Source: Planctomycetaceae bacterium (GTDB lineage Bacteria; Planctomycetota; Planctomycetia; Pirellulales; PALSA-1355). Taken from it: a DNA stretch of 35,153 nt. Below are positions 1-6,860 of this stretch, one piece after another. Location of the stretch: the NCBI GenBank assembly GCA_003153375.1, contig PLYM01000081.1, positions 1 to 35,153 on the forward strand, written 5' to 3'. Position numbers and translations under genes: made by a program. Numbering within the stretch: the first letter of the stretch is position 1; every line of letters starts with the position of its first letter. The notes under the pieces were generated by a model that saw only the letters and a list, made by a program, of their open reading frames with translations, ran no database searches and had not been told where the DNA came from.

Positions 1-17
1 CCCACGAATTCCACTGA

Positions 18-375
18 CGAGGCCTAATTTTTAATCCAGACTTCAGACCGTTCGAGCCAACCGTGGTCGAGCGCGCGTTTCGCTCGTGCCCTGAGTTTAC
101 AGCTTTGCGGTTCGAGGAACCCGGCGGAGCGCTGCTCGAATGCAATTATATTGAGCCCCAGGACTGGACGATCATCAGGCTCAATCGTGACGCCACGACC
201 ATTTCCTTGAATCAAACCTTGGGGGGCCGCGCTCCGTGCGGTGCTCCTAATTCAAAAGGCGCTCGGAGTACCCTTTCGAATGGTCAACGACGACTTTTCG
301 TTCGACCTCATATTCTCTGATATCGCGACCGTTGAAGCACTCGAGTCCGCGATGGAAAACGCCCGAACGAATTAG
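18..375 (+). pseudogene. Small hypothetical protein, broken by a frameshift at a G6 tract
   Basis: I do not recognise this gene. Two adjacent plus-strand frames each read like ordinary protein and join into one chain of about 115 residues. The first frame runs from about 18 to the 220s (NPDFRPFEPTVVERAF, then EEPGGALLECNYIEPQDW). The second continues as AALRAVLLIQKALG, then FSFDLIFSDIATVEALESAM, ending at a TAG at 373-375. The switch can be placed at the run of six G at 221-226: removing one G gives NQTLGAALRAV with no break. The start is unclear; a GTG at 63 is possible, but the codons before it also look coding. The size and acidic, mixed alpha/beta character resemble many small immunity-like or orphan proteins, but nothing assigns a function. 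It may be a decayed gene, a programmed slip or a sequencing error. Confidence 0.5.
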
Positions 376-809
376 AGTCTCGAATCAGGCGCATCGTCGC
401 CGCATTGGCGAAACCATGTATCGAGGCCAAAAAGTCAACCGGCGGTTCATAATGATGGTAAATCGTCGTTGATACCAAGTCGAACTGATCGGGCGTGTAT
501 TGTGCCAAAACGTCATTCCGCACACCGTTTGGGTGCCATTCATCCGTGCAGCGATTGCGGCGAAATGTTCGGTCCGTTCTTGCCTCCCACACTCGCGCCC
601 AAGCCGCGGGCTCCGCCGGTGACGGAGTTGCCCGGGATTGTTGAGCCCTCGCGACCCACCAAACGGCGCGAAGTGGGGTTAGCAATACGTTTGACAAGTC
701 GCTCTCGAAAAACAAACGCAGTGTTATCCGCAAGGACGGACAACCGCATAGGTCCGCCGCAAGGACAACCAAGCGATGCGAATTGCCGAGGCGGCAGAAA
801 AAATACCGA
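376..809. other. Stretch without a confident gene
   Basis: No reading frame here is convincing. On the minus strand a frame open from 772 to 308 contains a protein-like piece (TDEWHPNGVRNDVLAQYTPD, then TTIYHHYEPPVDF) at about 545-380. A second minus frame from 749 to 540 has a Gly/Ser-rich piece (TIPGNSVTGGARGLGASVGG). Neither has a recognisable domain or ribosome-binding site, and the first would run antisense into the small gene to its left. They may be remnants of a decayed gene downstream of the sigma factor. Confidence 0.3.
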
Positions 810-1430
810 CTAGGTTTGCGACTGAAGCGGTTCGTGAAACCGCTCCCAGGTAGTCTTCAGTTCCTCGCGGAGTTGACTAATCCGGGCCGAGCTCAAGTTG
901 AATTGCCGGCTTACGCTACGGGTTGACTCGCCCATCGCTAGCATCGTGGCAATCCGGCGACTTCTGTCAGGAAGCGAACGAAGCCAGGCCGCCACATCAA
1001 TTCGTGCCGCAGCAGTGTCCGCCGGTGTGGCCCGTCGGTCTTCCAGCAGTGCCGCGCGCCAGTCGCCTTGATCGTGATCAAATTCGTCGAGTCGTTCGAC
1101 AATAATCTCACCGGCGGCACGAGCCCGCGGCGACAGCACGTCGCGACGGTTCAGCTTGGTGCCGACTTTCCGACCGCCAATGACTTGCAAAATCGCAAAT
1201 GTGGCCAGCGGCGTGGCGTACGCGACATCGGCTTTGCCCCGACCGACCAACCGGACAAACGCGCAGTACGCATTGGCGATTACCTCCTGAACGACGTCCT
1301 CCTTGAGTTCGGGTCGCAAGCGGCGAAATGCCCGACGCGCGAGTTGGCGGATTCGTGGCAGCATCGCGACAAATCGCTCATTCTGGTGAACCTCAATATC
1401 CTGGTCAAGCGGTTTGGTGATCGTGATCAT
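810..1430 (-). CDS. Sigma-70-like (ECF-type) RNA polymerase sigma factor
   Basis: The 206-residue product looks like a short sigma factor with only regions 2 and 4. Residues 18-60 are basic and helical and carry LKEDVVQEVIANAYCAF, matching the D-x-x-Q-E core of region 2 that binds the RNA polymerase clamp and the -10 element. Residues 150-195 (RSLPDRSRRIATMLAMGEST, then FNLSSARISQLREEL) form a region 4 helix-turn-helix that would contact the -35 element. The ATG at 1430 is chosen over the one at 1490 because AGGAGG lies 8 bases before it. The segment between (residues 60-110) is unusual for an ECF factor, so the regulon cannot be guessed. No anti-sigma gene is adjacent. The upstream region is hairpin-rich (1457-1593). 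It could also be a phage- or element-type sigma-like regulator. Confidence 0.7.
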   Translation of the reverse strand: MITITKPLDQDIEVHQNERFVAMLPRIRQLARRAFRRLRPELKEDVVQEVIANAYCAFVRLVGRGKADVAYATPLATFAILQVIGGRKVGTKLNRRDVLSPRARAAGEIIVERLDEFDHDQGDWRAALLEDRRATPADTAAARIDVAAWLRSLPDRSRRIATMLAMGESTRSVSRQFNLSSARISQLREELKTTWERFHEPLQSQT

Positions 1431-1438
1431 CAATGCGA

Positions 1439-1444
1439 CCTCCT
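1439..1444 (-). promoter_or_regulatory. Shine-Dalgarno AGGAGG deciding the sigma factor start
   Basis: On the minus strand AGGAGG sits 8 bases before the ATG at 1430. The in-frame ATG at 1490 has no such site and would put coding sequence through the GC hairpins, so 1430 is the likely start. Confidence 0.75.
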
Positions 1445-1456
1445 CTGAAAGTGAGT

Positions 1457-1499
1457 CCGCCCCCAGCGGGGCGGTCGTGTAGAGAAACACAACCGCCCC
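1457..1499 (-). promoter_or_regulatory. Alternative GC-rich hairpins in the sigma factor leader
   Basis: Three segments are mutually complementary: CCGCCCC at 1457-1463, GGGGCGG at 1468-1474 and CCGCCCC at 1493-1499. The middle segment can pair with the first (7 bp, 4-base loop) or with the third. The second option extends to 12 pairs with one mismatch, from GGGGCGGT (1468-1475) and GTGT (1477-1480) to ACAC (1487-1490) and ACCGCCCC (1492-1499), with the loop AGAGAA. The two hairpins exclude each other and end about 13 bases before the Shine-Dalgarno site. Further complementary segments lie just upstream: GGGCG at 1512-1516, CGCCC at 1525-1529 and GGGCG at 1537-1541. The layout resembles an attenuator or structured leader; a regulatory role is inference. 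Confidence 0.45.
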
Positions 1500-1550
1500 G
1501 GCACCATGCCTGGGCGAACAGAGACGCCCGTCACAGGGGCGTCACGAGCG

Positions 1551-1593
1551 CAAGAAAAAGGCCCTCAAGTCAGTGCATGACCTGAAGGCCTTT
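1551..1593 (-). terminator. Intrinsic terminator-like hairpin
   Basis: Positions 1557-1593 form a 16-bp stem with only wobble imperfections: AAGGCC...TCA pairs with TGA...GGCCTT around the loop at 1573-1577. Read on the minus strand, the stem is followed by TTTTTCTTG, typical of a rho-independent terminator; on the plus strand only TTTC follows. No gene is evident on the minus strand just upstream, so it either ends an unseen transcript or acts as an attenuator before the sigma factor gene. Confidence 0.55.
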
Positions 1594-2124
1594 CGAGCGA
1601 CGGGCATCCGCTAAATGCTAGATGGGACAGTCTATAGATGTGCCACGTATTTGGCCGTTGTTAAGGGGTATGACCAAGATGGCGGCGTCGCGAGGTGCAC
1701 ACCGTCCGCCGTTGCTTGCCTGGAAGGTCTTGTCAGCACTCCGGAGATTTGTTTCGCTGACGAGAGTGACCGGGTGGAGGGCGATTGCAATAAGAACCAT
1801 GGCATCGATGGAATGTGAGCACGCTGGGACATGCCATTCCTACGCGCCACGCCTCCTGCGAGAAGCGTTCGGCGATTCCCTTCGCCGACCAGGGTGCTCA
1901 TCGCCGCCCCCTGGACTCCGGCTAGCCCCTTCTCGTGTTTCAGAAATCTTCGCGCACCACGTTGACACGGTCAGATGTAGCTCGTCCGGATTCGGGACTG
2001 ATGAGCGGAAATCAAGGCTTTCAGACTCACACACCAACCACTGCTGCAGAATTTGCCAAAGCCTCCGCCCTGCGGTAAGCTGATACCCGCTTTCGACCCC
2101 GCCCCCATCGTCCCGCCTGAGCGA
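1594..2124. other. Intergenic stretch, no supported gene
   Basis: Several short frames are open on both strands (for example 1615-1818 plus and 1632-1901 minus), but none has a recognisable domain, coding character or ribosome-binding site. It presumably holds the promoter of the DUF1501 gene; no clear -35/-10 pair was found. Confidence 0.4.
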
Positions 2125-3531
2125 ATGGTGATGTCCGACCAACGTCCGCCATCCAGCGCCCGTGCTTTTAGCGCTCGCTTCAATCGGCGGCAGTTGTTGT
2201 CGGCGGGGAGCTTGGGGTTTCTGGGGCTGAATCTGGCGCAGTTGCTCGAGGGCGAGGCGCTGGCAAAAACGGCGCCGGCGGCGGGCAGGGGGCTGGCGCC
2301 GATCAAGTCGTGCGTCTTGATGTTCTACTACGGCGGGCCCAGCCATCACGACACCTGGGACATGAAACCCGACGCGCCGCTGGAAGTGCGCGGGCAGTTT
2401 CAGAGCATCGCGACCAGCGTGCCGGGCGTGCGGGTATCGGAACACTTGCCGCGGTCGGCCAAGATCATGGATCGGCTGGCCGTGATTCGCAGCGCGCACC
2501 ACAAGATGAGCAATCACAACGCGGCCGCGGTCGAGGCCCTCTGCGGACGCACGCCGGCCAAGGGCGACCTGGAACTGTTGGCCAACGATCCGACGACCGA
2601 TTTTCCCTGCTTCGGCGCCGCGGTCAGCTATTTCACCAAGCGGCCCACGGGCGGATCGCTGGTGCCGGCGCACGTCGCGCTGCCGCACGTGATGTACAAC
2701 GTGGTCAAGCTGCCCGGTCAGACGGCCGGCTTCCTGGGTCCGGCCTACGAGCCGCTGCAAGTGACGCAGGACCCGAACCGGCCGGACTTCCGCGTCAGCG
2801 AGATCGAACTGCCCGCCGGGCTGACGCTGGCCGAGCTGGAAAATCGTCAGGCGTTGCTCTCGCGGCTGAATTCGCAAATGACCGCCGAGCCGGCCGATCA
2901 GGGCAGCATGAGCGCGTTCTACCGTCGCGCCTTTGACCTGCTGCGGTCCGATGCCGTGCGGCGCAGCTTTGACATCAACCAGGAAGACCCTCGCGTCCGC
3001 GAGCGCTATGGCCGCAACGTCCACGGGCAGAGCGCGCTATTGGCACGGCGGCTGGTCGAGTCGGGCGTGCGGTTCGTCAACGTTCACGACAAGATCACCA
3101 ATGGTCTGGACAACTGGGATACGCACGTCAACAACTTCGGCCGCCTGAAGGACCAGTTGCTGCCGCCGTGTGACATGGCCTTCTCGGCCCTGGTCGAGGA
3201 CCTGACCGAGCGGGGGCTGCTCGATTCGACGCTGGTGATCATGCTGGGCGAGTTCGGCCGCACCCCCAAGATCAACAAGGACGGCGGCCGCGACCACTGG
3301 CCCAACTGCTATAGCGTGGTGATGGCCGGCGGCGGCGTAACTGGCGGCCTGCAATATGGCACCAGCGACAAGCTGGGGGCCTATCCCGATCAAAACCCCG
3401 TCACGCCCGGCGACATCGCCGCCACGATCTTCTGGCGTTTCGGCCTCGACCTGAACGTCGAACTGCACGACGCCACCGGCCGCCCCCTGCGGCTGGCCAC
3501 GGGCGAGCCGATTTACGGGCTGTTTGCCTAG
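2125..3531 (+). CDS. DUF1501 family protein, Tat-exported
   Basis: The product is about 468 residues. Near the N-terminus FNRRQLLSAG followed by a hydrophobic stretch is a twin-arginine signal, so folded export to the periplasm is expected. The body carries DUF1501 hallmarks: FYYGGPSHHDTWDMKP, an S-N-H-N segment with AVEALCG, GEFGRTPKIN, and GGRDHWPNCYSVVMAGGG, ending in a short region that closes with GEPIYGLFA. DUF1501 proteins belong to the alkaline phosphatase/sulfatase-like superfamily and are greatly expanded in planctomycetes, usually next to a DUF1549/DUF1553 cytochrome-domain gene. Here no such partner is adjacent. The substrate is unknown. The start is uncertain: ATG at 2125 or 2131 keeps a normal Tat leader, an ATG at 2053 would add 24 residues, and none has a strong Shine-Dalgarno site. 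Confidence 0.9.
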   Translation: MVMSDQRPPSSARAFSARFNRRQLLSAGSLGFLGLNLAQLLEGEALAKTAPAAGRGLAPIKSCVLMFYYGGPSHHDTWDMKPDAPLEVRGQFQSIATSVPGVRVSEHLPRSAKIMDRLAVIRSAHHKMSNHNAAAVEALCGRTPAKGDLELLANDPTTDFPCFGAAVSYFTKRPTGGSLVPAHVALPHVMYNVVKLPGQTAGFLGPAYEPLQVTQDPNRPDFRVSEIELPAGLTLAELENRQALLSRLNSQMTAEPADQGSMSAFYRRAFDLLRSDAVRRSFDINQEDPRVRERYGRNVHGQSALLARRLVESGVRFVNVHDKITNGLDNWDTHVNNFGRLKDQLLPPCDMAFSALVEDLTERGLLDSTLVIMLGEFGRTPKINKDGGRDHWPNCYSVVMAGGGVTGGLQYGTSDKLGAYPDQNPVTPGDIAATIFWRFGLDLNVELHDATGRPLRLATGEPIYGLFA

Positions 3532-3564
3532 TGGACCCGTCCCGGCCGCTTTTTCTTGTGCGGC

Positions 3565-3610
3565 CGCCCAAATCTAGTAATAATGTTTCAAATATCGTAG
3601 AATTTGGGCG
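3565..3610. repeat. Perfect 9-bp inverted repeat around an AT-rich core
   Basis: CGCCCAAAT at 3565-3573 is repeated inverted as ATTTGGGCG at 3602-3610, separated by a 28-base AT-rich core. It lies 34 bases after the DUF1501 stop in the gap 3532-3850, where no gene is supported. It could be an operator or promoter region for the next gene, or a stem closing the DUF1501 transcript; there is no T-run. The rest of the gap shows nothing recognisable except the ribosome-binding site at 3837. Confidence 0.45.
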
Positions 3611-3836
3611 TTCGAGGGTGTGTTGCCCGCCTGCCGGTCCTCCCGGGTTGCGTGTGGTGGTGGCTAGAATTCTGATCGCGCGCTGACGGCGATGGCGCCT
3701 CCAGCGATTCGGTGCGCGCGGTGGTCTGCTACTTGCCCTGCTGGTGCTGCGCCTGCTTTGGTTTCCGCCACGTTGGGTTCGACCACTTTGGGTTTCGACG
3801 GCGTTTTGGTTTCGATTGGGTCTCTGGGTCTCTTGC

Positions 3837-3842
3837 AAGGAG
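3837..3842 (+). promoter_or_regulatory. Shine-Dalgarno AAGGAG deciding the start at 3851
   Basis: AAGGAG lies 8 bases before the ATG at 3851. The frame is open upstream to 3692, but only the 3851 start gives a normal signal peptide. Confidence 0.7.
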
Positions 3843-3850
3843 TGTGGATC

Positions 3851-4537
3851 ATGTTTCGCCTTTCGTTGTTCGCCGCGGTGGCACTAGCGTTGGCAGCAGT
3901 GATGTCGGCTCCGGCACAGGCCCAGTTTGGCCGCGGCTTCCAGATGCCGCCGGCCGTGCAGACGATCATTCTGCTGCGCACCGAAGCCGTACAAAAAGAA
4001 ATCAAGCTCAGCGACGAACAGACCAATGACATCAACGACCTGGCCGTGCAGATGCAATCCGAGGCGATGGAGATCATGTCGGGTTTGCAGGATCTGACGG
4101 AGGAGGAGCGGAAGGAAGAATTGCCGAATTTGATGAAGACAATGAATGAGAAGGGCAAGGAACTTCAAGGGAAGGTCGATAAATTACTCAATCCGGCGCA
4201 AACGGCTCGCATCAAGGAGCTTTCGTTGCAGCGACGGGGCATGCAAGCCCTGGGCGACGAAGAGGTGATCGCCGCGCTGAAGCTGACCGACGACCAGAAG
4301 AAGCAACTGACCGCCATTCGCGATAGCGCCGGCAAGGCCCAGGAAGAGATCATGAAGGCCGTCATCTCCGGCGGCGGCGGTGCCGATCGCTCGGCGATTC
4401 AGGGCAAGATGGAAGCCATGCGGAAAGAGTTGGGCGACAAGGCTTTAGCCGTGCTCACTCCCGAGCAGCGCGAGCAGTTCGAGAAGATGAAAGGGGCCAA
4501 GTTCACCTTCCCACAAATGCGTGGAATCGGATTTTAG
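3851..4537 (+). CDS. Small exported Spy/CpxP-like helical protein
   Basis: The 228-residue product begins with a classical signal peptide (FRLSLFAAVALALAAVMSAP, cleavage near AQA), so it is secreted or periplasmic. The mature part is almost entirely charged helix. The pattern IKLSDEQTNDIND near residue 50 recurs as ALKLTDDQKKQLTAI near residue 145, and LTPEQREQFEKMKGAKF near the end is a third version. This L-(S/T)-x-x-Q signature resembles the LTXXQ motif of Spy/CpxP periplasmic chaperones and metal-sensing relatives; planctomycetes have many such proteins of unknown role. Function as a chaperone or stress protein is inference. It stands alone, with a weak terminator directly at its stop codon. 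Confidence 0.75.
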   Translation: MFRLSLFAAVALALAAVMSAPAQAQFGRGFQMPPAVQTIILLRTEAVQKEIKLSDEQTNDINDLAVQMQSEAMEIMSGLQDLTEEERKEELPNLMKTMNEKGKELQGKVDKLLNPAQTARIKELSLQRRGMQALGDEEVIAALKLTDDQKKQLTAIRDSAGKAQEEIMKAVISGGGGADRSAIQGKMEAMRKELGDKALAVLTPEQREQFEKMKGAKFTFPQMRGIGF

Positions 4538-4556
4538 AACGCACGTTCTGTTTTTT
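4536..4556 (+). terminator. Weak intrinsic terminator after the Spy-like gene
   Basis: AGAAC (4536-4540) pairs with GTTCT (4545-4549) around GCAC and is followed by G and six T. The stem is short (5 bp) and overlaps the TAG stop codon. Confidence 0.5.
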
Positions 4557-4714
4557 GAAACTCCCGGCCCTCGGCGGGGGGTAGATTATCTGTCAGAGCG
4601 GGGCAGCGGCGGGCACAGAGTCGGCGGCAGATACAGTGACGTCGGGGGCGATACGGACGGCGACGGGCATCCAATTAGCTAGCATTCAGCCAACCAATCA
4701 ATCGAGGTATGAAG

Positions 4715-6568
4715 ATGGGACGTATTTGCACGGGCGCGCTGGCGGCGGCGATCGTTTGCTGGGCCTCGCTCGGCCACGCTGCCGACACGGCGAAAACTCC
4801 GATCGGCAAGAAGGTCGAGAACTTCTCATTGCCCGACGTTCATGGCAAGTCGTGCTCGCTCGACGACTACAAAAAAGACAAGGTCGTCGTGCTGGCCTTC
4901 CTGGGCACCGAATGCCCGCTGGCCAAAAGCTATGCCCCGCGCCTGCGTGACTTGGCCGCCGAGTTCGAGAAGCAGGGCGTGGCCTTCATCGGCATCGACG
5001 CCAATCAGCAGGATTCGCTGACCGAGATCGGCGCATTCGCCCGCACCAGCGAAGTCAAGTTCCCGATGCTCAAAGATAATAACAACCAGGTCGCCGACCT
5101 CGTTGGCGCGGTGCGCACGCCCGAAGTGTTCGTGCTCGATCGCGACCGCGTGGTCCGCTATTGGGGCCGCATCGATGATCAATATGGTCTGAGCACCGGC
5201 TCGGGCTATGCCAAGCCCAAGCTTTCGGAGCGCAACCTGGCCGACGCCCTGACCGAAGTGCTGGCCGGCAAGCCGGTGAGCCATCCGGTGGTCAAGGCCG
5301 ACGGCTGCTTTATCGGCCGCGTCTCGAAGGTCGATCCGCACGGCGACGTCACGTATACCAAGCACGTGGCCCGCATCATGCAAGACCGCTGTGTCGAATG
5401 CCATCGCAAGGGCGAAATCGCGCCGTTCTCGCTAACCTCGTTCGACGAGGTGGTGGGCTGGGCCGAGACGATTCGCGAGGTGACCTCGGAAGGCCGCATG
5501 CCGCCTTGGTTCGCCAATCCCGAGCACGGCCACTTCAGCAACGACGCGCGGTTGAGCAAGGACGAAAAGCAACTGCTCAACACCTGGGTCGACAATGGCT
5601 GCCCCAAGGGGGACGCCAAGGACATGCCGCCGGCCAAGCACTATGTCGAAGGTTGGCAGATCGGCCAGCCCGACCAGGTGTTCTACATGCGTGACAAGCC
5701 GTTCACCGTGCCCGCCGAGGGCGTGGTCGACTATCAGTTCTACACCGTCGACCCGGGTTGGACTGAAGACAAGTGGATTCAGGCCACCGAGTCGCGTCCG
5801 GGCAACCGCGCGGTCGTACACCACATCATCGTGTTCGTGCAGCCCAAGGAGGGCGGCGACGTGTTCGCTCGCGGCGGCATCGGCGGCTATGCCCCCGGCA
5901 CTCCGCCGAACATCAGCCCGCCGGGCACGGCCATCAAGGTGCCGGCCAATTCGCGGCTGGTGTTTCAATTGCACTACACGCCCAACGGCACCGAGCAGGA
6001 TGACCGCAGCATGATCGGCGTGAAGTTCGCCGATCCCAAGACGGTGAAGCAGGCCGTGCGCGGCGCCTTGGTGGGCGACATGGCCTTCAAGATTCCGCCC
6101 GGCGATGCGAACTACGAAGTGAAAGCCAAGCATCTGTTTCTGAAGGACACGCTGCTCTTGAACCTGACGCCGCACATGCACCTGCGCGGCAAGGATTTCA
6201 AGTATGAGGCCGAGTATCCGGACGGCACCCGCGAGGTGCTGCTCGACGTGCCCAACTACGACTTCAACTGGCAAATTCGCTACATGTTCACCGAGCCGAA
6301 GCTGATGCCCAAGGGCACCCGCATGTATTGCACGGCCCACTTCAACAACTCGGCCGACAACCTGGCGAATCCGGATCCGAAGGATACCGTGACCTTTGGC
6401 GAGCAGACCTGGGAAGAGATGATGTTTGGGTTCTACACCTCGATCGACCCCAAGCAGGATCTCACCGCCGGCAAACTGGCCGGCAGCGAGCTCGACAAGG
6501 GTGAAATTAACGGCTTCGCGGGCGAAGGCACCGTGACCAACGCCGACGCCGCGAAGGAAAAGAATTAG
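4715..6568 (+). CDS. Exported redoxin - cytochrome c-like - copper monooxygenase-like fusion
   Basis: The product is about 617 residues with three parts. After a signal peptide (cleavage near GHA), residues 30-190 are a thioredoxin-fold redoxin domain with one candidate peroxidatic cysteine (GTECPLAKSY, C67) and no second active-site cysteine. Residues 205-300 carry C-V-E-C-H (226-230), a c-type haem site. Residues 310-600 resemble the two-domain fold of copper type II ascorbate-dependent monooxygenases such as PHM: VVHHIIVF (His369-370), LHYTPNG (His420), PHMHLRGKDF (His487, His489) and a Met near 569 match the two copper sites in order. GAGGT at 4704 lies 6 bases before the ATG at 4715 but directly abuts an ATG at 4709, so 4715 is preferred. 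Such fusions are frequent in planctomycetes; substrate and reaction are unknown. Confidence 0.85.
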   Translation: MGRICTGALAAAIVCWASLGHAADTAKTPIGKKVENFSLPDVHGKSCSLDDYKKDKVVVLAFLGTECPLAKSYAPRLRDLAAEFEKQGVAFIGIDANQQDSLTEIGAFARTSEVKFPMLKDNNNQVADLVGAVRTPEVFVLDRDRVVRYWGRIDDQYGLSTGSGYAKPKLSERNLADALTEVLAGKPVSHPVVKADGCFIGRVSKVDPHGDVTYTKHVARIMQDRCVECHRKGEIAPFSLTSFDEVVGWAETIREVTSEGRMPPWFANPEHGHFSNDARLSKDEKQLLNTWVDNGCPKGDAKDMPPAKHYVEGWQIGQPDQVFYMRDKPFTVPAEGVVDYQFYTVDPGWTEDKWIQATESRPGNRAVVHHIIVFVQPKEGGDVFARGGIGGYAPGTPPNISPPGTAIKVPANSRLVFQLHYTPNGTEQDDRSMIGVKFADPKTVKQAVRGALVGDMAFKIPPGDANYEVKAKHLFLKDTLLLNLTPHMHLRGKDFKYEAEYPDGTREVLLDVPNYDFNWQIRYMFTEPKLMPKGTRMYCTAHFNNSADNLANPDPKDTVTFGEQTWEEMMFGFYTSIDPKQDLTAGKLAGSELDKGEINGFAGEGTVTNADAAKEKN

Positions 6569-6599
6569 AGGTACGGGGCAAGGTAATCGTCACCTCGAA

Positions 6600-6630
6600 G
6601 AGGCCGCCCGCAAAGGCGGTCTCTTTTTTT
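6600..6630 (+). terminator. Rho-independent terminator
   Basis: GAGGCCGCC (6600-6608) pairs with GGCGGTCTC (6615-6623), nine pairs with one G-T, around CGCAAA, followed by seven T. It closes the redoxin fusion gene 32 bases after its stop. Confidence 0.9.
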
Positions 6631-6717
6631 GCGCGCCAAACCCTCAAACACGAACCAACCCGACTCCACGTCCCTTCCCCAGCGTCAAAGCCCCGTGCCC
6701 CGCACCTCCCTTGTTTT

Positions 6718-6745
6718 CATCCTTCATCCTTCCGCCTTCATCCTT
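6718..6745 (+). repeat. Heptamer tandem repeat CATCCTT
   Basis: CATCCTT occurs at 6718-6724 and 6725-6731, a variant CCGCCTT at 6732-6738 and CATCCTT again at 6739-6745, in a pyrimidine-rich stretch. It lies between the terminator at 6630 and the first Hint gene. Similar ATCCTTC-type tracts turn up in intergenic DNA of many bacteria; no function is apparent. Confidence 0.7.
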
Positions 6746-6860
6746 CCCTTCCCCCTATGCCGTTTGGCCTATCTGCCGAAAAAACATTGACTTGCAGCGT
6801 GAGAAAGGAGGACAATGCGCGTGCTGCAAACGGCACTTCTTGGAACGGAGGCACGTTGTC

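Noticed and set aside
1615-1901. Short open frames on both strands after the sigma factor leader
   Set aside because: No ribosome-binding site, domain or consistent coding pattern.
1840-3024. Long minus-strand open frame of 394 codons
   Set aside because: It lies antisense to the DUF1501 gene, is rich in His/Arg/Gly as expected for the complement of GC-rich coding DNA, and has no domain.
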